Source: Halictus rubicundus (lineage: Eukaryota > Arthropoda > Insecta > Hymenoptera > Halictidae). Taken from it: DNA of 64,000 nucleotides. The stretch spans positions 1,290,501 to 1,354,500 of the forward strand of contig NC_135165.1 of the NCBI RefSeq assembly GCF_050948215.1. Reading direction: 5' to 3'. Under the pieces are notes generated by a model. That model saw nothing but the letters and a program-made list of their open reading frames with translations. It did no database searches and was not told the DNA's origin. Within the stretch, counting starts at the first letter, position 1. Every line of letters begins with the position of its first letter. Positions 12,717 to 23,109 of the stretch are shown piece after piece. The position numbers and the translations under genes were made by a program.

Positions 12717-14364
12717 GAGAACTGCGAAAATAAACAGAGCAGAGTAGAAAGTAAATTTCATCCCCCGATTCCGCTCTCACCTGGGAGCGATCGGAGCGGC
12801 GCGTGGGGGTTGGAAAAACGGAAAAGGGGATGCGAGGAGGCCCCGAATTCCGATGAACGAGAGCGCGCCTGTTGGCGCACCGGAAGCGAGAGCCAATGAA
12901 TCGAAGGAGAGCAATCGGAGCGAGATAATCGTGCACGAGGGAACACAGGTGCGCCGGCTTCTCACCCTTAAGTAGGTTAAGACCTCTTACCCGTTGACTT
13001 AACAATGAAACTCATACAAGTGTCGCGTCGGGGGTGTTTCACGTGTGCACGCAGGGGAGAGCGGAGCGCGACGTATACAAGGGGATGGTGTGGACGGTTT
13101 TCCTTGGTTTTTCCGGAAGGGAAGATTCCTTTGGCAAACAGCCATCGTCCAGCCCCTGACAAACGTAATTCAACACTTCGAGGAGAACACATATATTTTG
13201 AGATTTCGGTGTTATACCGGTGCTTGTTTTAAAAATTGCTACAACTGCTACGAGAACATGAAGGATTTCAAAGGTATTTTACCTATACTCGGATCGCTGA
13301 TTCGATCTCCGGTTTCGAGTTCATTTAGGATCGAGTGGGGCCCCGCGAGGGGGTGAAAGGACTCTTGTATCGACGCGATAGCGCGGCCGGGGGAACGGCG
13401 GGGGTCAAAAACCGTGAACGAGCGGCGGTGGTCATGATCTGACGCGAAACCGGGGGTTGACGCCGAGCTAAGAGGGGTGGCAAGCTGGCGCAGGGGTCGT
13501 CGTTCCTCCTCGCAATATCGGGCAGCCATGTTGCAAACATTTCGAGCGAACAAACCCCTGCAAACATCTCGAGGGCCTTCGGGACGCTGGAAGCGTTCCA
13601 CGAGCGTTCGTCGCTCTTCTTCTAAATGCAATCCGACCACGAGGAATTTCTACGTGGTCTCCGGCGTCAACGAAAATTCTAGAAAATAGTTCGAAATTTT
13701 CGCGGAGTTTCGCTTCAGGTTATCAGGCTCGGATTGGAGGACGGTTTCAGACCAACTGTGTAAATTTCAAGAGCAAGGGGTGGTTTTTCGAAATGGTCGC
13801 TTGTTGAAACGGAATATCGAGTTCAGCTCATGAACAGAGAGAACCGCAAAGGGTTAACGCAGAGCTCGTCCGGTGGGGCGAACCAACTGCCGCGATTGTA
13901 ACAGTTGTCGCTATTGAATTTTCCATTTTTTCTTCCCCCCGCGAATTCACTGGACAAATATTTGCGGACTGCTTGTCGGCAAATTCAAAACTTGTTCGAA
14001 TCGACATTATTCTAGAACTGTAAATAAAAATTAAATGCGACCTCGAGAACACATCAAAGGGAGATTACGCAAATAATCTATTCAATGTACAGCGTGGTAA
14101 TTGGCGGCAGAACCAAAAAAAAAAAAAGGGTGAGTCTACACAGACAAATCGGAGGAAACAGGTATACGTAAAATCGTGATAGGACCAAGCATAAAAAAAA
14201 AAGCTTTCGAGTCGGAGATTCCGTCGAACAGGGAGGAAATTTCGCGGGGTGTAAGGGGGCCCCGAAAGCAGCGGCGACGTTTGGAAATTCGATTGGTCGA
14301 TTTCGAGGGGGGTTGTGCGAGGGGGGGGGGCAAGGGTGCAAGGGGGTTGCCGGTTCGATCGCAG

Positions 14365-14430
14365 TTTATTTAAGAACGCGCACACGTCTCTTATTAGTTC
14401 GATCGGCAGGCAACCCCCCCGAAGTGAACG
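14365..14430 (+). promoter_or_regulatory. Candidate core promoter for the elav upstream transcript
   Basis: TTTATTTAAG at 14,365-14,374 resembles a TATA box. The initiator-like TTAGTT places a potential start A at 14,396, 31 nt downstream, the normal spacing. An AGTGAA at +28 matches the insect DPE only partly. Downstream sequence becomes purine-rich, as in the presumed exons. These are consensus matches only, in a GC-rich region, and other start sites are possible. Confidence 0.25.
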
Positions 14431-14832
14431 CTCGTCCGGCTCTGGTGGGAGTGGATATACGTAACACGCAGGAGTGCTCGAGGGGGTTCGTTCTCCCGTT
14501 GGTGTAGCCGAGGGTGAGCGATTCGGGCCGAGCCGGGCCGAGAAGAGCCGAGTTAGCCCGGCTGGCGGCGCGAGTCGGCTCGCGAGCGGCCGGTGTGTCC
14601 AGTCTCTAGGCAGCCTCCGCCCGTGTCGTATCGTTCTTTCCGTTTCCTTAGTATAGTGTTTAACGCTTTAATTTCTAGTCTCTCGCGGAACCCTTTACAC
14701 ACGCACGGTCGTACACCAACGTACTCTAATTTCACGTGTACCGCAAAATTCTCACCGCAAGAACCGACCAGTTTGTTTCATCGACGACGACAATTCTACA
14801 CGGTGGTTACGATTTCGAAATTGAGCAGAGAC

Positions 14833-14870
<38 letters not shown>

Positions 14871-15602
14871 TATTAATGTGGTCCGATCGAAGCCAGACGA
14901 GTGAGAGATCCGTGGATCCGTGGCGGCGTGCATAAATGCCGATTTACGAGCGCCGCTCGCGTCGTACTTTTCTTTCATTGATTTCCCCTTCTGTTCCGGG
15001 CGGCGGCGGTGCGAGAGCGTGATAGCGGTGTGTGCACGTAGTAGCAGAATCAGAACCAGAAGCAAGCTCTCCATAAGCTCGGCAGAGGGAGGAGAGACGC
15101 GGACACGGAGATAGATAGATAGAGAGAGAGAGAGAGTGCGAACGGAAGAGAGAGAAGGCACATCGCCGGGCCACGAGAGCAATAATCTAGAGCGTAAACG
15201 TGAACGCAACACTCGGCGCGCGCGCTCGGTGCTCGGTTCTCGGTTTCGCGTGCCAGGCGAAACGGAATCGCTTCGAAACGGAAGCGTACGCCAGAGAAGA
15301 GGGGAGAAACAGGGAAACGAGACGAGAGACGGGACGTGGAAGCGGACCACCGTAATCCCGGAGCACCGGTCTCCTCGGTTTTCCGTTCTTCTGATTCGGT
15401 TCCCGTTAGTTTTCCTCAGTTTCGTCCACTTTCGTCTTCGTCTTCGCCGAATTTTTTTCGCTGGTCGAACGTCTCTCTCGCTCTCACACTCCCCCACCCC
15501 CACCCCCGGGTCTTCGGTGTGTGTCTCTTGTGTGTGCCTCGTGTGCATCGATCGGAGAGTAGGAGGTGGATCGCCGGCGAAGGTGAAGAGAGAAGACAGG
15601 AG
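14396..15602 (+). other. Candidate untranslated first exon of the elav gene
   Basis: The coding exon at 22,874 begins with a splice acceptor, so an upstream untranslated exon is required. This GA-rich segment, which has (GA)n runs near 14,840 and 15,120, ends with the excellent donor GACAGGAG|GTAAGC at 15,602/15,603. Its + strand purine bias matches the presumed exonic 3' region and contrasts with the pyrimidine-rich introns. The start is not defined, and other upstream exons cannot be excluded. Confidence 0.3.
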
Positions 15603-15626
15603 GTAAGCCACCCCCGCGCCTCTGGT

Positions 15627-16200
15627 GAGAACACTCTGTTTTTATTTTTTCCATCTTTTGCCGGGATTTTTCCGGAGATTTCTCGGCTCCGAAGATCGGC
15701 AGAACGGTTCTGGAAGGTTTTGAAAGGGTTACGGAATTTTAAGGGGTCGCACGAGGCTTTTTGGGGATTTTTGGGGACGCAGGCGAGATCATTCTGTTTT
15801 TATTTCTCCATCTTTTCCGGAGATTTCTCGGCTCCGAAGGTCGGCAGAACGGTTCTGGAAGGTTTTGAAAGGGTACGGAATTTTAAGGGGTCGCACGAGG
15901 CTTTTTGGGGATTTTTGGGCGAGATGATTCTGCTTTTATTTTTCTGTAGGTTTTCGGGCTGGTTTCTGAGCCCTAGTGATTAACCGGGTAGTTTCTAGGG
16001 GATTTCGGAAGGGTGGTAGAATTTTCTGTGAGGGGTTGCAAGAGATTTTTAGGGGATGTTCGGATGATTCGGTTTTCGGGACCCGGTGACTAGGAGAACG
16101 TTTCTCTAGGGGATTTGGGAAAGGTGGTGGAATTTCCTGTGCTCTCTACTGTGGGGGGTTGCGCACAATTTTGAAGGGATTGTTTATCGGAAGTGATCTC
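15627..16200. repeat. Tandem duplication directly after the candidate exon 1 donor
   Basis: Two close copies begin at 15,627 and 15,785 (period 158) with GAGA..TCTGTTTTTATTT and share TTTCTCGGCTCCGAAG and GGTTCTGGAAGGTTTTGAA. More diverged copies begin near 15,921 and 16,072. The array starts 24 nt after the putative splice donor at 15,602. Confidence 0.8.
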
Positions 16201-17039
16201 GAATATTTAACTGTAGTTTACGAGTGAATTTTATCATGTGTCGTTTCGGGGGTTGGTTTCGCCGACTTTATCCCTTGTGTGGCGGTGCGTGTTAACAAGA
16301 AATAGTAGGCTTATTTCCTACGACAAGTTTGTCGAATATACACCCCTGTTGGACAATGATGAGTAATTTGCAATGTACGTCGAGAACCGGTTAAGGGTGG
16401 AATGTCTCGTGAATGACTGTGCAGATAGTATTCAAGATCCCTCTAGAAATAGTAGAATAAATTTTTAATCAGTGCCGAGACCTGTCCGTTACACGTCATG
16501 CATTGTCACACGCTCCCCGCAGCAATGACTAATAACGCTGGCAACCCGTTGGCATTACGGTGTGGTATTCATTGCGTACGGGGCAAGGTTGTGGGGATAG
16601 TTTCAGTGGCTAATTGTCAGGGGAAATTCACGGGACCGAGGCGGCATTTCCGTGGATTGAATTCAGCGGTGGGAATACAGCGTACACGCGCGTACATTAA
16701 ATTGAATTTGGTATCTCCGCGAGCCCGGCTCGACGTTATAAAGCAAGGGGTTAATGCGATTTCACGGGTGGACGGGATCGCCGGTTCTCTCCTCGACGCA
16801 GGCAATTCGCAGGGGCGCGACGAGCGACGCGCGTCTCGTATCCGAGGGTTTCGGAGCACGTGTCGAGGCACATTCTCCTTCTCACCCCTCGCTTTTCCTG
16901 CGTGCTTTCGTCGGTTCTCTTCGTTCCTCCACTCTTTCTCTCTCTCTCTCTCTTCCACCTTCTTTTCTCCCGCGCCCTCTCTCCGCAGTTCTGCGTGCAC
17001 GCACGCGAGCTCGTGGTTTCTCGCGTGGAAGGGATCGCG

Positions 17040-17930
17040 GAGAGAGACGGAACGAGGGAAGCAGAGAGGGAACAATGAGCAGCGGGAGAGAGAGAGAGAG
17101 AGAGAGAAAGGACAGAGAACAGAGAACAGCGTGGAGAGTGAAAGAGATAGAAAATAAACGCGGCGGCCGGAGAGAGGGAGTGAGCGAGGGGTGAAAGAGT
17201 AAAGTAGAAGACGTAGAACAGTGTGCACCGGGGGTAGGAGAAATAGCGTGGAGGAGAAAATTCGAAATATTGCGTCAGTGCAAAAGACATCGCGCAACGA
17301 TCTATCAAAAAGAGAGAGTAAGCAAAGGGCGAGAGATGGGACGGTAGAATAGGGTAGGAGACACAGGGAGACGTAGTGGAGAGAGCGAGAAATTGTGCGT
17401 CAATGCAACGGACGGAGAGTAACGAGTGGAGGCCAAAGAGGCAGGAAGGGCAAGGTGGAAGCGGAAAATAGTACGCGAGCGTAGAAGATGGATAGGAAGA
17501 GGAAAAATGGAAAGATCGCGTCGGAGCGAGGGACGGGGGTAAAGAGAAAGAGGGGGTGGTACGGAGATGCGGCGGAGGGAGAAAAATGCAAAGATCACGG
17601 ACAGGGTGCGATGCAGAAGACGAGAAACGGCGGGGTTGGAGCGAGAGACGTGGATAAAGAGAAGTAGGGGGTGCAAGGGAGAAAAATGGTGCGTGAGAGA
17701 CGGGAGAAGAAGGGCGCGGGAGGGGATTCCCTCGGAATCGCGAATGGTGGGGTCTCCCGTGCGCGCGGCACCAGGGAAACCGGAGGAAGAGAGGGTGATA
17801 GGGACAAGAGAGAAAGAGAGAGAGGGAGAGAGAGAAAGGCAAAGGGGTACGCGAGAGAAATAGAAAGAGAGGGTGAGAGGCGAAGGGGAGACGGGAAGAG
17901 GGAGGAAGCAACGAGGCAGGGATCCGTGGA
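17040..17930. repeat. Purine-rich block with degenerate tandem units
   Basis: Nearly 900 bp of + strand A/G-rich sequence with GAGAAAAATG-GAAAGATCGCG-like units recurring near 17,502, 17,580 and 17,681. It gives a 417-codon Ser/Pro/Leu-rich open frame on the minus strand, which I treat as compositional. Confidence 0.5.
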
Positions 17931-19545
17931 GTCGCGCCGCGCCTCGTATTGATCGGTCCCGGCCACGCGATTTTCACGATCCGTCGCCATGGCCACCTGG
18001 CCACCGGCCGAACGGAGATCGTATCTGTCGGCGTGTGCGTGGAAATCGAACTTTAACCCCCCGGATACCCACCTGCTACCTCGTGGCGAATTTGCACCGA
18101 TCCCTGGCAGCCGCCGCGACGACCGTTCTCTTCTCGTTCCTTTCTCCTCCAGAGCGATTTCCTCGCGAGCACGCGCCACCCCTCGGCGCAACGTAATTAA
18201 CGCTTTGATCGCCTAGGCGGCTCGTCGACGTGGCTCCTCGGGGCTTTCGGGGGGACAAATTCTGATGGTCGCACACGGATTTCGTTCGACGGTCTACAGA
18301 TCGGAATTATTTCGCACATGTTCGAGCTTAGAAGGGTAGTTTCTAGAAGCGCACTGTCACAGTCGCCGGTTTCGACGAACTCGTTTCGACCGCATTGTGC
18401 GTTCTAGGAACGAGACCATTACCTGCAACCCTACTTCCGATTCACGCTTCCGAGGGGTGGTGACCTACCCCTTCTAGCAAACCTGCAAAGTTCGTCGAAC
18501 CGACCGATTTTTTACAGATAAATCGTAGCATCGAATAAATTAATACGGTTCAACCCTCCGACAGCTTGGGTCTATCTTGACCGAAACTACCTCTAAAAAT
18601 ACGTTTGAAAAAATTGACAATGGCTGGTACCGCTGAAATAGATCGAGGAGTTGACAACGTTCGCGATTGGAATCGGTCCCGAGATCGACTGCGGCGCCGA
18701 CGGGGGTGAGAGTTTCTCCGACATTGTGTCCGTCCCCGTGACACGCGTGTACGCGAGGGCACACGCGACCATTGTCGCCGGACATAATGACGTCGGGCCG
18801 GAGTCACGTTTCGAAGTCACCGGCGAGAACGAGACGTTTTTCGAGCGGGTCGTCCTCTCCGGGCTGCGTCCTGACAATGGGGTCTCCTCCACCCGGCCTC
18901 CATTGTGGCGTCCTAAAATATCGCGACGCCGAGCACCGGAGACCCCGCGGATCGATAACCACGGAGATGCGAGGCTACGATAACTCCGACATTTTCTCCG
19001 ACTGTCGTCCGCCCCTCCTCCCGGGCTGCTGCGACTCCGTCGACGACGCTGTCGATCATTCTAGCATATCTCCGTCGTCGGAGGACAAAGGCATCCTGCA
19101 ATAATAATCTGTATTTACTCAGCCCCAGGAATCCGAGAGCTGATTTTTACAATGGATCTAACTGAAACTAAGCATTCTACATATTCAATCTCGATTTCTT
19201 CCGCTCTACTTCACAATTCTATTCTTCAACTCCATTGCACCCACTATTCTTTACGCAGCATTATGCGCGACACCGTTATCTATGGGGATCGTTTATTTCC
19301 ATGAATATATTAGAAATTCATTGTACTCGCGGCGGAAATCGTTTAAAGAGAATCAATGGAGGATAATCCTTTTTCCCTAGATCGTAGACTCCCCTCTGGA
19401 ATTAATGCGATCACAAGAAGGTCCTTTCCAGCAAGGATTCGCTTCGCGTTCGACTGGGCAGCCTCGGCTGTCCTAGTTTCTTTCCCATGGGCAGGGTGCG
19501 TGCATATAATAAAGGCTATGTATTATCTCTGTCTAGAGAGGGAGT

Positions 19546-19547
<2 letters not shown>

Positions 19548-19608
<61 letters not shown>

Positions 19609-19890
19609 AGAGCAGTGGTCTGTTCGATTGGGCTGACCACAGTCACGAGCGACACGGGAGAGACGGGAGAGCTCCACCCTTCGTGGGGGTCGGCTCCGAG
19701 GACAGCTGATACACGGGGGTGCACAGCAGACACACGGCCGACTGGAGCCGGAAGGGAAAGAGAGAATTAAAATGTGCACCGGTAGCTCGTGCCGGCTGAT
19801 ATATGTGTCGTGGCAGCTGTGTGTATTCGCCTTAACCATGAACGCCATCGGCACCGTACTCCGACGTCGTATAATTCCCCCTTTTCCCCC

Positions 19891-19942
<52 letters not shown>

Positions 19943-19962
19943 CCGTAACTCTCCTCGGTTTA

Positions 19963-20014
<52 letters not shown>
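19548..20014. repeat. Inverted (GA)n / (CT)n microsatellite pair
   Basis: A GA tract at about 19,548-19,605 is followed by CT tracts at about 19,894-19,936 and 19,968-20,014 on the same strand. A transcript across them could form a long GA:CU duplex with a loop of about 290 nt. It lies in the presumed 5'UTR intron. Confidence 0.8.
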
Positions 20015-20017
<3 letters not shown>

Positions 20018-22212
20018 TCCCCGTTGAATGGCTTAGCACAGGCTACCGGGTGTCTCGAGTGGAATTATTCTTTCCCCCGGGCCGGCGCGGCGTGGCGCGT
20101 GCGTCAGCCCGATGCCTGATCACTGACCGTGCAGTATTTCTTTTTCTCCTTTAATTAGCCGCTGTTGTGCCACGCCGCAGGTATTTCCCTTTTTGTTCAA
20201 TTGATTCGGTCATTTGAACGCCGACCTCGGCGAAACACTATTTCCAGCAGCTGCTATTTCATTCCGAACAGAACGCGCGAAAAAATAGAACAACTTGTAC
20301 GACGCGTAAAATGTACTTAAAAATTAAACAACTCCTTTCGACGCGTTCTGGAAAAGAGATCTTCTTTAGTGTCCACGAGAACATGTTAAAGCCTCTCGTC
20401 TTCTTCGGCGAATTTCATCCCCCTCGTAAGGGCTGAAACGCGGAGGAAATCTGCTTGTTTTCACATTTTCTGTCGATTTCAAGATGCTAATCGAGTACCC
20501 CCCGTACTTTTCGCGAGAAACTCGAACCGAGTGGGGGTGTAAGGGAGACGAAGGGGGAGACACGAGCCCTTTAAACCAGAACCGGAGGGGGCCCAGGGGG
20601 TCGTCGCCCCTTTAAATTATTCTCGTTTCTATCGGGGAGACTCGCAGCGGCCCTGCGAACAGCCGCCCGCGCGCCGCCTGTTCTTTTCACGGTGTGTTTT
20701 CAAAGTCATCGTCGGAGGATTACGTCAGCGACCATGCCGCGGCAACCATCAGGTCGGTCGACCATCAACTCGAAATCACCACCCTGAGAACTCGATACTG
20801 TTAATTTCGCTCGTTTCGTTGCGCATTAATATGATCGTTAATGCGGATTTTATTTCGGCGAATCGATGCAGAAATTTCGTTCGACTATTTCTTCTGGAAT
20901 CAACCGAGGATTTTCATGTTGGAAAAATTGTGTGACATTCGCTTATCGCTCCGTAACTAATTGGTACAACGTTCCCCTCGTCGCTTTATTTCGTTCATTT
21001 TTCTCGAGTGAATTGATGCAGGAAAATCGATTGATCAATTATTGGACCCCCTTCGCGACACTCGTCTCTTCTTGGATCAATTCGTTTTTCCCCAGCGTGT
21101 TCCGCTGCATCGGAGAAATCGTGCGTCCCGTAATTTTTATTAATAAATTAGCTCTCTCAGATGTACGATCTAATGAAAAAAAAGAAAACTGGGGTGAGTC
21201 AAAGTCCTCGCGAGCGAAGGGTTGAAGAAGAGCCTCTCGAGGCTTGAACGATCCCCCTTATTCTACTTAAATTATTCCCGGCGGTGCACGAGGATGACTC
21301 GAGCTGCACGGAGGCGTCGATTTCTTATGCAAAAACGAGTCGAAATCGCGGGATTAGGCTCGCGAGAAAAATTGCCGTTATCGTTTCGACCGTTTCTACT
21401 TACTCGAATCGTTGGTGCAGCGAATCTATAGCGTTTTCTCGAAATTCCTGCAGAAAAATGCAGACTTGCAAACAGACTCTGTGCGTACTTTACCGCAAGC
21501 CTTCGGTTATGCTCGTTCCTGTACAAAGTAATCGCGTGACGACTTGCCGCGCCGCTTGGAAAGTGATCAAACGTTAATTACGAGAAAACAGTGGAAGTTT
21601 GCTGTGTTCTCCGGCGATAAGGGGTCGTGAAGAATTGCTTGTTTAATACCGGGAACCCGTAACGAGCACTTTCCACGCGCCAATAAACGCTGAAGCATCG
21701 AACCTTCCGACGATTCTCATTGTTACTGCCGCGGCTCCTTTATTGCAAGGCAACCAGCCCGGAAAACATCGAATCCTCGATCGTGTTCTTCATGGCAGAA
21801 TACTTGGAACGATTGTGTCGCTAAAATATTTTCTACATTCGATATTACGCGCTGCTACCTCGTACATTTTTACGCGAACACAAAATTCTGCGCGAAAATG
21901 ACAAAATCGACACTCTGTCGTGACGAGTAAGGCAGCGGCGAGCATATTTGACGAAGAAATATTTATACGAAGAAATTGACGAAGAAAGTAGATGAAAAAC
22001 GTTTATTGCCCGGTCTAAGAAGACTCGCACGCGAATGACAACACGTCTCTCGAATTCTTTCCCGATCGAACGGGGTCCGCAGCACCTGAAGAAAAGAATC
22101 ACAATATTTTGTTTCGCCGTCGAAAAACCGCTGTTACCACGCGCGTGCTCCCTTCTCCTTTCTCTGTACGCGATGGCAAAAACCATCGATCCTCTCCTCT
22201 ACCTTTCTCCCT

Positions 22213-22215
<3 letters not shown>

Positions 22216-22290
<75 letters not shown>
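22216..22290. repeat. (CT)n microsatellite upstream of coding exon 1
   Basis: About 75 bp of near-perfect CT repeats, some 580 bp before the exon 1 acceptor. Such tracts can bind pyrimidine-tract proteins when transcribed in an intron. Confidence 0.9.
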
Positions 22291-22295
<5 letters not shown>

Positions 22296-22873
22296 CGCTG
22301 CTGTCCCGAAAGACACATTCGTCTCAGACTTGTGCATCGAGCACAGTGTTTTGGTTGACAGACGTTTTTACGTCCTTCGGAACATTCTCTCGTCCCGCCG
22401 TTGTGTTTATGCTCGTTTGTTTCCTCCTGCTCGATGAACCATTCGACAGACGTTCCAACGAGTTAGGCGCGCGAGCTCATGGTCGGTTACAGTTTCAACG
22501 AAAATCCACGAACGGGAGCGTTCCCCGATTCTCGGAGAACTCGATCAGTCTTCGGGTTAGTCGCCGATGGATTTGCGGAACGAACTATGACTGTGTCTTC
22601 CGGTTAGCCGATGAGCATTCTCGGGGGGAAACTGACGAATCTGAATTTTTATTGGATTTTTGTACCGGTGTTCCTTTTGCGCTCGATCTGCGATTGAGCG
22701 GTGAAATGCGACTTGGAAACCGAATCGTTTGCAGAGGAGTGTGTTTGAATTTTTGAAGCGTTGGTGAAATTTTAGCGATTCGAATCTCCCGGTTAGAATA
22801 TTCTCCGGCGATGTTGAATCTCGAACGCATCTCAGGACCGTAATACACGTTTGCCCGTTTCTCTGCGTTTCAG

Positions 22874-23109
22874 ATTTCGTACGTAGTTAGAGAAGTGCCG
22901 GTAGGAGAGTGCAATGATGTCGAACGGAATGGACACGATCGTGCAACAAAACGGTGGTTCCACCCTCGGACAGGCCTCGCAGGAAGAGTCCAAGACGAAT
23001 CTCATTGTAAATTACCTGCCCCAGAGCATGACACAGGATGAGATCCGCTCGCTTTTCTCGAGTATCGGCGAGGTGGAGAGCTGCAAGCTGATCCGCGACA
23101 AACTCACTG
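22874..23109 (+). CDS. elavl2: Coding exon 1: 5'UTR tail, N-terminus and first half of RRM1
   Basis: A pyrimidine-rich acceptor ending TTTCAG at 22,873 precedes 40 nt of untranslated sequence and the ATG at 22,914, so at least one untranslated exon must lie upstream. The exon encodes a short N-terminal tail with SNGMDTIVQQNGG and then RRM1 through RDKLT. It contains RNP2 LIVNYL. The donor is ACTG|GTAAGT at 23,109/23,110, phase 1. The N-terminal tail is short, unlike the long Ala/Gln-rich N-terminus known for Drosophila ELAV, and is closer to fne or vertebrate Hu proteins. The acceptor position is inferred from the splice consensus. Confidence 0.9.

Larger units (their letters stand above)
1..14364. 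other. Upstream non-coding region, no supported gene
   Basis: I find no conserved protein domain, tRNA or rRNA. Contents are GC-rich low-complexity sequence (1.3-2.1 kb), an AT-rich TATA block (2.33-2.42 kb), GA/CT microsatellites (3.05, 5.4, 6.2-6.5, 8.0 and 8.38 kb), a TTAA element (6.8 kb) and tandem arrays (10.8-12.1 kb). It may be intergenic or contain further untranslated elav exons; a purine-rich stretch at 2,880-3,130 is one possible place. Confidence 0.6.
15603..22873 (+). other. Presumed 5'UTR intron of elav
   Basis: Bounded by the donor candidate at 15,602 and the acceptor at 22,873. It contains the 15,627 tandem duplication, a purine-rich block (17.0-17.9 kb), an inverted GA/CT pair (19.5-20.0 kb) and a CT tract (22.2 kb). 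Frames near 18,651-18,983 are open on both strands but match no family I recognise. Confidence 0.35.

Noticed and set aside
16751..18004. 417-codon open frame on the minus strand
   Set aside because: Ser/Pro/Leu/Arg-rich translation of pyrimidine-rich tandem sequence, with no domain and many overlapping open frames; compositional.
18593..18983. Overlapping open frames on both strands in GC-rich sequence
   Set aside because: Neither translation shows a recognisable domain or repeat; kept as unresolved intronic or intergenic sequence.
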